Positions 7,391-13,091 of a DNA stretch of 13,091 nt are shown in pieces. The position numbers and the translations under genes are program-made. The DNA is from DATESZ01 sp035283845. GTDB lineage: Bacteria > Desulfobacterota > Syntrophia > Syntrophales > JACQWR01. The stretch's first letter is position 1. Each line of letters starts with the position of its first letter. The notes beneath the pieces were generated by a model. That model was given only the letters and a program-made list of their open reading frames with translations, did not search any database and had not been told where the DNA came from. Location of the stretch: contig DATESZ010000186.1 in NCBI GenBank assembly GCA_035283845.1, positions 1-13,091 on the forward strand, in the 5' to 3' direction.

Positions 7391-8659
7391 ATGAACATTG
7401 ATAACCATGTGAAAAATAGACGCGCTTTAGAAGCACTTCGTAACGGCGTGCCGAACCGTGACGCAGTTTCAGTGTTGGGATGTAATCAGCCGGAAATAGA
7501 AAAAATATTTCTGAGACAACTTCAAAACACGAGAAATGCGTCTTACGATGGAAATAAAAACGAAGGAATGCTGGTGGCGGGTGATTTCGGCACCGGGAAA
7601 TCACATCTTCTTGAATATCTGATGCATCTTGCCCTGGAGCAGAATTTTGTGTGCAGCAAAGTTGTCATCAGCAAAGAGACCCCTCTTTTTGATCCCGCAA
7701 AATTGTATCGTGCCGCGGCTGAGGCTTCAATTGTACCAGGTAAAAGGGGTAGCGCCATGACAGAAATTGCCACTGCTTTGAAATTTAACAGTCAGCACTA
7801 TGCTGATTTTTACCAATGGATACATCAAAAGGCAGGCCTTAATTTGAGATTTGCCGCCACACTGTTTTTATTTGAAAGAATGTCAAATGACCCCGAGCTG
7901 AGTAACAGAATTATCCGTTTTTGGTCGGGTGATAGAATTGGTTCAAGTGAAATCAGAAGATATCTCAGAGCATGCCGAGAACCGGTAACCTATAAGATTG
8001 ACAATATTACGGCTAAAGATCTTGCCTTACAAAGATTCAAATTTGCAGCTCGCCTCATTATCGCCGCTGGTTATTCCGGATGGGTTTTGCTGATTGACGA
8101 GGTTGAATTAATCAGCAAATACTCGCTTATGCAACGGGCTAAATCTTATGCGGAATTGGCAAGATGGATTGGAAGACTTGACGATTCTAATTATACGGGA
8201 CTGACAGTCGTCGCTACAATCAGTGAAGACTTCCAGAGTAAAATTTTGGAGGGTCTGGATGATTTTGAAAAAGCACCTAACAGGTTGAGAGCGAAAGGGA
8301 TGGAAAGTGACCTTCTTCTAGCCAGCCAGGCCGAAAGAGGGATGAAAGCCATTCAAAGCGAATTAACTCGTTTAAAAGCGCCGGACAGCACTACATTAGA
8401 TCAAACTTATGAAAAAGTGCGATCTATACATGCCAATGCCCATGATTGGAACCCACCGCCGGTGCCATCCGTAGAACGATTGGGAACTACAAAAATGCGC
8501 CAATATATAAGGGGTTGGATTACTGAATGGGATCTCAAGCGTCTTGACAGTGGATATACGCCGGAAATAGAATTTACAAAACTTGAGCAGGACTATACAG
8601 AGGATAAGAACTTGGAGGTCGAAACCGAAGGTAACGAAACCAACAGCGCTCAAGAATAA
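7391..8659 (+). CDS. BrxD-like P-loop ATPase (BREX ATP-binding domain)
   Basis: 422 residues from the ATG at 7391. The ATG at 7385 touches the ribosome binding site GGAGGT, while 7391 sits 6-7 bases from it. With numbering from the longer start (+2), it opens RRALEALRNGVPNRDAV, then Walker A GDFGTGKS at 66-73 followed by HLLEYLMHLA, then VVISKETPLFDPAKLYRAA at 93-111, Walker B WVLLIDEVE at 233-241, and a sensor-1-like strand VVATISEDF at 275-283. This order and wording match the BrxD/PF10923 family of BREX type 2 and type 6 systems as I know them. The C-terminal tail is acidic. In those systems BrxD is usually next to the helicase BrxHI; here no helicase, methylase (PglX), PglZ or BrxC/PglY is present. 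It is the last intact gene of the cassette, 22 bases after the previous stop. An antiviral role is inferred from family, not shown. Confidence 0.85.
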   Translation: MNIDNHVKNRRALEALRNGVPNRDAVSVLGCNQPEIEKIFLRQLQNTRNASYDGNKNEGMLVAGDFGTGKSHLLEYLMHLALEQNFVCSKVVISKETPLFDPAKLYRAAAEASIVPGKRGSAMTEIATALKFNSQHYADFYQWIHQKAGLNLRFAATLFLFERMSNDPELSNRIIRFWSGDRIGSSEIRRYLRACREPVTYKIDNITAKDLALQRFKFAARLIIAAGYSGWVLLIDEVELISKYSLMQRAKSYAELARWIGRLDDSNYTGLTVVATISEDFQSKILEGLDDFEKAPNRLRAKGMESDLLLASQAERGMKAIQSELTRLKAPDSTTLDQTYEKVRSIHANAHDWNPPPVPSVERLGTTKMRQYIRGWITEWDLKRLDSGYTPEIEFTKLEQDYTEDKNLEVETEGNETNSAQE

Positions 8660-8680
8660 ACATTGCGGAGGCTTCGATCA

Positions 8681-8704
8681 ATGCCCATACTCTTGTCGCC
8701 ATGA
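8681..8704 (+). other. Seven-codon stub with ribosome binding site (possible lost fourth gene)
   Basis: CGGAGG at 8666-8671 precedes an ATG at 8681 by 9 bases, but the frame reads only MPILLSP before TGA. The position, 21 bases after the BrxD-like gene, is where a co-transcribed fourth gene would start; the next bases (from about 8702) already carry the ribosome binding site of a different gene. It may be the beginning of a deleted gene, or a chance short frame. Confidence 0.35.
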
Positions 8705-8713
8705 GGAGGTTAT

Positions 8714-8968
8714 ATGAAGAAGATTGAATGGGCGAATTTTATTTGCTCGGACCCGCAAATTCTCTTGGGAAAACCCGTCGTTAAAGGCACGCGGTTGTCC
8801 GTTGAGTTTATTCTCTGACTCTACGCCGAAGGGTGGAAGGAAGAGCAGATTTTCGAGAATTATCCCTCTTTGACGAAAGAAAGCCTGCTCGCAGTCTTTG
8901 CCTATACCTATACCCGTGAATGCATGTGCGAAGAATTCCTTTACCCTCTTTCAGTAGAGGCTACGTAA
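8714..8968 (+). pseudogene. DUF433-type antitoxin gene with in-frame TGA
   Basis: ATG at 8714 with AGGAGGT at 8704-8710. The frame gives 34 residues ending KPVVKGTRLSVEFIL, then TGA at 8816-8818, then continues in the same frame LYAEGWKEEQIFENYPSLT and on to TAA at 8966-8968. Both halves match the DUF433 antitoxin family (GKPVIKGTRIPVE-IL and LAEGW-EEQILENYPHLT are its typical blocks), so the gene is full length at 84 codons apart from one nonsense codon. GGA or CGA to TGA would explain it. DUF433 proteins bind DNA and usually neutralise a DUF5615 PIN-like toxin encoded just downstream, as here. The upper half alone is unlikely to be functional. Confidence 0.8.
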
Positions 8969-9084
8969 TGGAATTCCTGGCTGATGAGAATTTCCCTTTT
9001 CTGAGCATTCGGCTTTTGAGAGAAGTTAACCACCATCATACGTTGAATCTAAAGGTAATGATGTCGCCGTCCTTGACAACGTAG
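8968..9084 (+). pseudogene. Truncated DUF5615 PIN-like toxin gene
   Basis: The ATG at 8968 overlaps the TAA of the DUF433 frame (TAATG), the coupling typical of these toxin-antitoxin pairs. The frame reads MEFLADENFPFLSIRLLREV, the conserved N terminus of the DUF5615 (PIN-like, Mut7-C-type) toxins with the acidic residues D6 and E7. Homology stops at about codon 21 (base ~9030). The remaining codons to TAG at 9082-9084 are antisense to the 3' end of the convergent YchF-like gene. About 80 % of the toxin is therefore missing, so the pair cannot act as a normal toxin-antitoxin module. The break coincides with the YchF-like gene end. Confidence 0.75.
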
Positions 9085-10067
9085 TCCTTGCCTTCCAGCC
9101 GCAGCTTTCCCGCTGCCTTGGCGCCGGCGATCGAACTGCCGCAGTTCAGGAAGTCGTCGAAACTTACCACCTCGGCCTTGATGAACCCTCGCTCGAAATC
9201 ATTGTGGATGACCGATGCCGCCCTGGGCGCTTTTGAACCTGCCGGTATTACCCAGGATTTGACTTCATCGGCGCCGTAGGTAAAATAGGCGATCTTTCCG
9301 AGCAACTGAAAGGAGGCACGGATAATGCGTCCGAAGGCCGGCTCCTTAATGCCCAGATCGGCAAGGAACTCCTTCTGTTCTTCCGGCAACAATGCCGCAA
9401 GTTCAGCCTCCGTGAGGCAGCAGATGCCCATAACCGGGACGGATTGAACGGTCTGTTCCCGAAAGCCATCGGCCATTGCCAGGTTGGTTTCGCCCGTGTT
9501 TATTACCACTAATTCCGGGCGTATGCTCCAGAAGGAAAAGCTGCGCAGTGAGTGGAGTTCTTCCGGGATAAAACTTAATTCACGCAGCGGTTTCCCCCTC
9601 TCAAGCTGTTCCTTCAATTTCGGCATCAGTTGAGCCTGAGCCATGTCTTGGGGACTGAGAACTTTTTTTGATGTTTTAGCCAGTCGTTCCATACGGTTTT
9701 CCACGATCATCAGGTCCGATAGAACCAGTTCGTCCTCCATCTGATGGTAACGGTTTGCAATGTCACCGACATTATTGGCGGAAAAACCGTCAATAACGTG
9801 CAGGATGCCTTCGACGCCACTTAGGCTCTGACGCAGAGAATCCCAGGCGCGTTCGCCTATGGCATTGACATCGACAAATGGTACTTTTGCCGGCGATATT
9901 TTTGCCGGCTGAAATATCCTCACCAGGTGGTCAAACCGTTCATCAGGAACGGCTGCCTGCCCACGGATGCAGGCCTCCCCGTGCATATCGCAGCTCTTAA
10001 TGGATGTCATGATTTCAAACAAGGCGCTCTTCCCGCTACGGGGGAGGCCTAATATTCCGATTTCCAT
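9036..10067 (-). CDS. Divergent YchF/OBG-family GTPase-like protein with TGS domain
   Basis: 343 residues from the ATG at 10067, chosen because AGGAG (10075-10079) lies 7 bases upstream; the frame is open further back to 10133. The C-terminal ~255-343 is strongly YchF-like (AYFTYGADEVKSW, VIHNDFERGFIKAEV, AGAKAAGKLRLEGKDYV, DGDIITFRFNV), covering the TGS domain. The G domain is unusual: G1 reads GLPRSGKS (7-14) instead of GLPNVGKS; the G3 region reads FVDVNAIGERAW (64-75) rather than the usual DIAGLVxGA; the base-recognition motif reads NTGE (190-193), compatible with the NxxE of YchF, which prefers ATP. It is thus a paralog rather than housekeeping YchF. Its gene follows the TonB-like gene, 62 bases after that stop, and is probably co-transcribed. 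Function unknown; nucleotide hydrolysis plausible. Confidence 0.85.
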   Translation of the reverse strand: MEIGILGLPRSGKSALFEIMTSIKSCDMHGEACIRGQAAVPDERFDHLVRIFQPAKISPAKVPFVDVNAIGERAWDSLRQSLSGVEGILHVIDGFSANNVGDIANRYHQMEDELVLSDLMIVENRMERLAKTSKKVLSPQDMAQAQLMPKLKEQLERGKPLRELSFIPEELHSLRSFSFWSIRPELVVINTGETNLAMADGFREQTVQSVPVMGICCLTEAELAALLPEEQKEFLADLGIKEPAFGRIIRASFQLLGKIAYFTYGADEVKSWVIPAGSKAPRAASVIHNDFERGFIKAEVVSFDDFLNCGSSIAGAKAAGKLRLEGKDYVVKDGDIITFRFNV

Positions 10068-10074
10068 AGCAACG

Positions 10075-10079
10075 CTCCT
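10075..10079 (-). promoter_or_regulatory. Ribosome binding site that decides the YchF-like start
   Basis: AGGAG on the minus strand, 7 bases before the ATG at 10067. The next residues (MEIGILGLPRSGKS) line up with the normal N terminus of YchF proteins, so the 22-codon upstream extension is unlikely to be translated. Confidence 0.7.
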
Positions 10080-10129
10080 ACGCGCCTTTATATCAACAGA
10101 TGTATTTTCAGGCAAGGAAGTAATTGGGT

Positions 10130-10699
10130 TCATTTAAGCAAGCTATAATGGAACGTGGCGAGGATATGGAGTCTGGAAAAATTGATATCCGGCGGGAAAG
10201 ATTCATAAGGGGCGGCCGCCCTGATCGCACTTATGGTTTCTTTATCGAGCAGGTCATAGCCGGAAGATTTGATGACTCTGCTTGCCAAAAGTTTTCCGCT
10301 CTTATCGAGAGAAAATTTTACGGTGCTTGTCCCTTCCTTCTCCCGTTCAAAGGCCTGCCGCGGGTAAGACCAGATATTTTCAATCTTTCTTTTGATTTTT
10401 TTAAGATAGGCCGCGTATTCTTTATCCGGGCTGTCGAGTTCGACAGTATTCTCCCAATTCTCTGAGAGTTCATCGCCTGTCTCTATTTCTGTTGCAAGAG
10501 ACAAAGGAACAACTGTGTGCCGATTTTTATCATTTGCGCGATACTTCGGAGCTGAAATTTCCTCCATATTGACGGTAATGATGCTTTCCTTCTTCTCTTT
10601 GCGGAGTCGGATGTCAACCAGACCGGCTGCCGAAATCAACAGCGCATGGCCGATAAGCGAGATCACAACAGAAAGGATGATGATTTTTTTTGAGGACAT
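10130..10699 (-). CDS. TonB/TolA-like C-terminal-domain protein
   Basis: A 189-residue inner-membrane-anchored periplasmic protein. Residues 1-5 are cytoplasmic, ~6-28 form one uncleaved transmembrane helix (IIILSVVISLIGHALLISAA), ~40-98 are a polar linker, and ~97-188 form a TonB C-terminal domain: YLKKIKRKIENIWSYP, then G-STVKFSLDKSGKLL, SRVIKSSGYDLLD and AIRAAAPYESFPPDI, the usual order of that fold. The long proline/lysine-rich spacer of classical TonB is missing, so the reach across the periplasm is short. No exbB/exbD genes are nearby. It could energise an outer-membrane receptor with ExbBD encoded elsewhere or be a TolA-like envelope protein. GGGA lies about 8 bases before the ATG. It is the first gene of a two-gene operon with the YchF-like protein. 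Confidence 0.85.
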   Translation of the reverse strand: MSSKKIIILSVVISLIGHALLISAAGLVDIRLRKEKKESIITVNMEEISAPKYRANDKNRHTVVPLSLATEIETGDELSENWENTVELDSPDKEYAAYLKKIKRKIENIWSYPRQAFEREKEGTSTVKFSLDKSGKLLASRVIKSSGYDLLDKETISAIRAAAPYESFPPDINFSRLHILATFHYSLLK

Positions 10700-10739
10700 G
10701 CCGTAGTCCCTTTTTTAATCGACTACTTTGTACGGCGTC

Positions 10740-10767
10740 ATAATATACCAAAGATTTCAAAATTCAA
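10740..10767 (-). promoter_or_regulatory. Candidate sigma-70 promoter for the TonB-like/YchF-like operon
   Basis: On the minus strand, TTGAAT (10767-10762), a 16-base spacer and TATTAT (10745-10740), about 40 bases before the ATG at 10699. An inverted repeat ATTTCA-N10-TGAAAT (10754-10775) overlaps the -35 box and could be an operator, though the region is AT-rich and such repeats arise by chance. Confidence 0.4.
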
Positions 10768-10780
10768 AATGAAATATGAC

Positions 10781-10809
10781 TTGACTTTGCCTAAATAGTA
10801 AAGTATATG
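10781..10809 (+). promoter_or_regulatory. Strong candidate sigma-70 promoter for the csp leader
   Basis: TTGACT at 10781-10786, an exact 17-base spacer, and TATATG at 10804-10809. Transcription would begin near 10816, giving a leader of roughly 170 bases before the cold-shock gene ATG at 10989. It lies back to back with the minus-strand promoter of the TonB-like gene. Confidence 0.55.
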
Positions 10810-10894
10810 TCAGCCATATCCTGTGCCTTACACTGGTCTTTAGTCAGTATGGTACAGTTAAAGTTGGGTTATGACAATTTGAAGTGCAAAGGCG

Positions 10895-10929
10895 GCCACC
10901 ATGCTCTTTAGAGTCTTGGCGGCTTTTTT
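10895..10929 (+). terminator. Hairpin plus T-run inside the csp leader (terminator/attenuator)
   Basis: GCCACCA (10895-10901) pairs with TTGGCGGC (10916-10923) with one A-C mismatch, G10903-C10915 extends it, and CTC/GAG (10904-10906 with 10911-10913) closes a small loop. Six T residues (10924-10929) follow directly. This is the form of an intrinsic terminator on the plus strand, but it lies between the promoter at 10781 and the csp gene, so it would either end a ~115-base small RNA or work as an attenuator of csp. Confidence 0.5.
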
Positions 10930-10988
10930 ATTTCTGTCATGTTGGTAATTCGACTTTTGGTAAATTATAAGAAAGGAGGATACTAATT

Positions 10989-11189
10989 ATGTCAGAAGGT
11001 AAAGTAAAATGGTTTAACGAGAGTAAAGGCTTCGGGTTTATCGAGAAGAATGATGGTGGGGATGTTTTCGTCCATTACAGCGCCATTCAAGCCGGCGGCT
11101 TCAAGACCTTAACTGAAGGCCAGTCTGTAAGCTTCGATGTTGTCCAGGGCAAAAAAGGCCCCGCAGCAGAAAACGTGAAACCCTGGTAA
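10989..11189 (+). CDS. csp: CspA-family cold-shock protein
   Basis: A 66-residue single cold-shock domain, the normal length. RNP1 reads KGFGFI (13-18) and RNP2 DVFVHYSAI (25-33); the start MSEGKVKWFNESKGFGFI and the end GPAAENVKPW are typical. The five-stranded OB fold binds single-stranded RNA and DNA and acts as an RNA chaperone or antiterminator. The start has AAAGGAGGA at 10972-10980, 8 bases upstream. It is a single-gene unit between the promoter at 10781 and the hairpin at 11210. A long leader is a known trait of cspA-type genes, where it governs cold-dependent expression; the hairpin in this leader suggests extra control. Confidence 0.97.
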   Translation: MSEGKVKWFNESKGFGFIEKNDGGDVFVHYSAIQAGGFKTLTEGQSVSFDVVQGKKGPAAENVKPW

Positions 11190-11209
11190 TTAAACCTTGG
11201 GTAAAGAAA

Positions 11210-11247
11210 GAGGCGCTCCATTAAGATATTGTATCTTGGAGCGCCTC
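11210..11247. terminator. Strong shared terminator hairpin between csp and the epimerase gene
   Basis: A ten-base perfect stem, GAGGCGCTCC (11210-11219) with GGAGCGCCTC (11238-11247), and a further inner pairing AAGATA/TATCTT. A short CCATTTT follows on the plus strand and TCTTTCTTT on the minus strand, so it can end both the csp transcript and the converging epimerase transcript. Confidence 0.8.
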
Positions 11248-11306
11248 TCCATTTTCGGCATATTCTGTAACGCTTGAAAGAAAGATAAAAAGCACGGCCA
11301 AGTCAA

Positions 11307-12332
11307 TCAGCAGCAGTAATAGTTCAGATACCAGGCAATAAAACGCTTGATCCCTTCTTCGATAGGTGTAGCAGGTCTGAAGCCAACATCTTTCATTAGG
11401 TCATCCACATCGGCAAAGTTAATGGGTACGTCTCCCGCCTGCAAAGGAAGAAAGTTCTTACGCGCCTTTTTTCCGAGATACCCTTCCAGAATCTCAATGA
11501 ATTCCATTAGGGCCACAGGATGGTTGTTTCCAATATTATAGAGCCTATAAGGAGCAAAACTGCAAGACGGATCAGAATGGCTGCCACTTTGCCAGGCAGG
11601 GTTGGGGGTCGGGATATGTTCTATAAGGCGTACAACCCCCTCGACGATGTCGTCTATATAAGTGAAGTCCCGTTTCATTCTCCCCTCATTAAAAACATCG
11701 ATCGGTCGGTCTTCGAGGATAGCCTTGGTAAAGAGAAAGTACGCCATGTCCGGTCGTCCCCAAGGACCGTAGACAGTGAAAAAGCGGAGTCCTGTGCAGG
11801 GTAGCTGGTACAATGCAGCGTAAGTATGGGCCATTAACTCATTTGCCTTCTTCGTGGCCGCATAAAGGCTGAGCGGATGGTCCACGTTGTCATGGATCGA
11901 GAAGGGCGTCTTGGTATTGGCGCCATAGACGGAACTGGATGACGCAAATATAAGATGCCGCACCTGCTGATGTCGACACCCCTCGAGAATATTCATGAAG
12001 CCAACAATGTTGCTCTCTATGTACGCATGGGGATTAATCAGGGAGTATCGCACCCCGGCCTGAGCTGCAAGGTTAACAACTATATCGAATTTATATTCAT
12101 TAAACAATTTTGCCATCGCTTCACGATCAGCAAGATTTGTCTTTATAAATTGGAAATTACGATTTTTTTTAAGAATGGATAGGCGCGCCTCCTTGAGCTT
12201 CACATCATAGTAGCTATTCAGATTGTCAAGACCAACCACAAATTCGCCTTGTGCCAACAGCTGCATAGAGAGATGGAAACCTATAAAACCTGCCGCACCT
12301 GTTACGAGCATATTCCGCACTACGTTCGCCAT
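11307..12332 (-). CDS. NAD-dependent epimerase, probable UDP-glucuronate 4-epimerase
   Basis: A 341-residue extended short-chain dehydrogenase/reductase. The NAD-binding motif TGAAGFIG is at 11-18 and NLAAQAGVRYS at 87-97. The active site has a serine cluster FASSSSVYG (129-137) and the Y157-AAT-K161 pair. LDNLNSYYDVKLKEARL, QAGVRYSLINPHAYIESNI and FNEGRMKRDFTYIDDIVEG are the hallmark segments of the UDP-glucuronate 4-epimerase branch, which makes UDP-galacturonate for surface polysaccharides. UDP-glucose 4-epimerases usually lack this SYYD/KR pattern. The ATG at 12332 has AAAGG almost touching it; M8 (12311) directly before LVTGAAGFIG is an alternative without a clear ribosome binding site. 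There are no glycosyltransferase neighbours in view, so it appears as a single gene, ending at the shared terminator. Confidence 0.9.
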   Translation of the reverse strand: MANVVRNMLVTGAAGFIGFHLSMQLLAQGEFVVGLDNLNSYYDVKLKEARLSILKKNRNFQFIKTNLADREAMAKLFNEYKFDIVVNLAAQAGVRYSLINPHAYIESNIVGFMNILEGCRHQQVRHLIFASSSSVYGANTKTPFSIHDNVDHPLSLYAATKKANELMAHTYAALYQLPCTGLRFFTVYGPWGRPDMAYFLFTKAILEDRPIDVFNEGRMKRDFTYIDDIVEGVVRLIEHIPTPNPAWQSGSHSDPSCSFAPYRLYNIGNNHPVALMEFIEILEGYLGKKARKNFLPLQAGDVPINFADVDDLMKDVGFRPATPIEEGIKRFIAWYLNYYCC

Positions 12333-12551
12333 GCCTTTTCAGTGTTCATCCGGAAAGTCCGGTTTTGAAATTTTTATCTTAGAAAATAAAAACAGCGTCC
12401 TCCGATATGTGATATGATGAAGTTACCAAATAAACCCATCACACAATGAAGGAGGATGCCATAAATAATGTAACAGAATTCGGTAAAAAAGTAAAAGATC
12501 ATGAGAAAAAGTTGTATGCACATATTTGCAACTGTAAAGGAGAAGAAGAAG

Positions 12552-13091
12552 ATGGAAACCTATCATGTTTCGCCGGAAACGGCGGAACTTATTGAACCCT
12601 TTGGCGGGAACCTGGCCCGGCACGCGCTCAGCCTTGTGCGCGAGAAGACCCGCACCCTTCAGGTCAACGTGGGCTTCCTCTGCGATCTCCTCTGCCGGCA
12701 CTGCCACCTCGAAGCGGGACCGCACCGCCGGGAAGTGATGACCATCGAAACCATGAACGACGTCATCGCCTATGCCGCCCGGGTTAGCTTTGAGACCGTC
12801 GATATCACCGGCGGGGCGCCGGAGATCACACCCCACATAGAATACTTCCTTCGTGGTCTTGCCAAGTGTACAAAAAAAATCATTGTCCGTACAAACCTCG
12901 TCGCTTTGCGGGAAGATGCCGCATCGGGCCTCATGCAATCCTGCCGGGACATGGGTGTTGCGCTAATGGCGTCATTCCCCTCGACCAGTTCCTCCCAGGC
13001 CAATGCCCTGCGCGGCAAAGGGTTTTGGGAAAAAAGCCTTGAAGTCCTGCGGAACCTTAATCAGCAGGGGTACGGCTGCCCGGCCAGCGGA
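12552..13091 (+). CDS. arsS: ArsS-like radical SAM protein, 5' part (runs off window end)
   Basis: The frame is open from the ATG at 12552 to the last base (180 codons, no stop), so the gene continues beyond the window. AAAGGAG (12536-12542) lies 9 bases upstream. The radical SAM cluster motif is C44-x3-C48-x2-C51 within NVGFLCDLLCRHCHLEAGP, followed by VDITGGAPEITPH (83-95), a SAM-binding GGAPE-type motif, and RGKGFWEKSLEVLRNLN (154-170). This matches the arsenosugar-biosynthesis radical SAM protein ArsS family (radical SAM/Cys-rich, with a C-terminal DUF3641 in known members), whose N terminus typically reads LQVNVG-LCN-xCRHCHVDAGP. Members join a deoxyadenosyl group to dimethylarsinic acid in the arsenosugar pathway, but the family is wide and the substrate here is unproven. 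The gene is visibly more GC-rich than the leader before it. Confidence 0.85.
   Translation, partial: METYHVSPETAELIEPFGGNLARHALSLVREKTRTLQVNVGFLCDLLCRHCHLEAGPHRREVMTIETMNDVIAYAARVSFETVDITGGAPEITPHIEYFLRGLAKCTKKIIVRTNLVALREDAASGLMQSCRDMGVALMASFPSTSSSQANALRGKGFWEKSLEVLRNLNQQGYGCPASG

Noticed and set aside
8816..8818. In-frame TGA of the DUF433 gene as selenocysteine or TGA recoding
   Set aside because: DUF433 proteins have no cysteine or selenocysteine at this place. Other genes here end with TGA and use TGG for tryptophan normally, and the partner toxin is also broken, so a nonsense mutation is simpler.
5440..9035. Insertion sequence ends, transposase or tRNA attachment site bounding the accessory block
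   Set aside because: I saw no transposase or integrase frame, no matching direct or inverted repeats at the two edges, and no tRNA gene.
10849..10911. 20-codon frame in the csp leader as a leader peptide
   Set aside because: No ribosome binding site precedes the ATG and the codons show no regulatory run of one amino acid; kept only as a note with the attenuator finding.
10942..10971. TTGGTA-N18-TATAAG as the csp promoter
   Set aside because: Transcription would start within the ribosome binding site at about 10978, leaving no usable leader; the promoter at 10781 fits better.
12423..12938. Long minus-strand open frame opposite the arsS-like gene
   Set aside because: It is antisense to a clear radical SAM gene, has no recognisable domain and no ribosome binding site; it is a by-product of the GC-rich codon use of arsS.
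1..13091. CRISPR array, rRNA or tRNA genes
   Set aside because: No regularly spaced repeats, cloverleaf or conserved rRNA segments were seen on reading through.

Overview
The window looks like a chromosomal stretch of an anaerobic Deltaproteobacterium (Desulfobacterota, perhaps Syntrophales-like). This is inferred from the mix of gene types: an NtrC-type sigma-54 activator, a DUF362-ferredoxin protein, an ArsS-type radical SAM enzyme and many two-component/GAF parts. No rRNA or other marker is present to prove it. Gene density is high, most starts have strong AGGAGG-type ribosome binding sites, and genes lie on both strands in short operons.

Layout. (1) 1-526: the 3' end of a sensor histidine kinase, running tail to tail into a minus-strand operon (3499-592) of a GAF-domain protein, a class I glyceraldehyde-3-phosphate dehydrogenase and an NtrC-family response regulator. 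(2) 3640-5437: a plus-strand pair encoding a DUF362 protein with two C-terminal [4Fe-4S] motifs and an isochorismatase-like cysteine hydrolase. (3) 5456-9084: an accessory block. A decayed hicB-like antitoxin remnant is followed by three tightly spaced, visibly AT-richer genes. These encode a coiled-coil protein of unknown function, a protein resembling the BREX ATP-binding family but lacking a P-loop, and a BrxD-like ATPase with intact Walker motifs. After them come a seven-codon stub with a good ribosome binding site and a DUF433/DUF5615-type toxin-antitoxin pair. The antitoxin of that pair has an in-frame TGA and the toxin is cut off after about 21 codons. (4) 10699-9036: a minus-strand pair encoding a TonB-like C-terminal-domain protein and a divergent YchF-like GTPase. 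(5) 10781-11247: a cold-shock protein gene with a long leader that contains a hairpin plus T-run, closed by a strong shared terminator. (6) 12332-11307 (minus): a UDP-glucuronate 4-epimerase-like enzyme. (7) 12552-13091: the 5' part of an arsS-like radical SAM gene, cut by the window end.

The most interesting part is region 3. The three genes look like a small, self-contained nucleotide-driven system related to BREX components but without the BREX methylase, PglZ or BrxC/PglY in view. It is bounded on both sides by broken toxin-antitoxin genes, as expected of a rearranging defence island. A fourth gene may have been lost at its right edge. The flanking regions look like ordinary core or metabolic genes.
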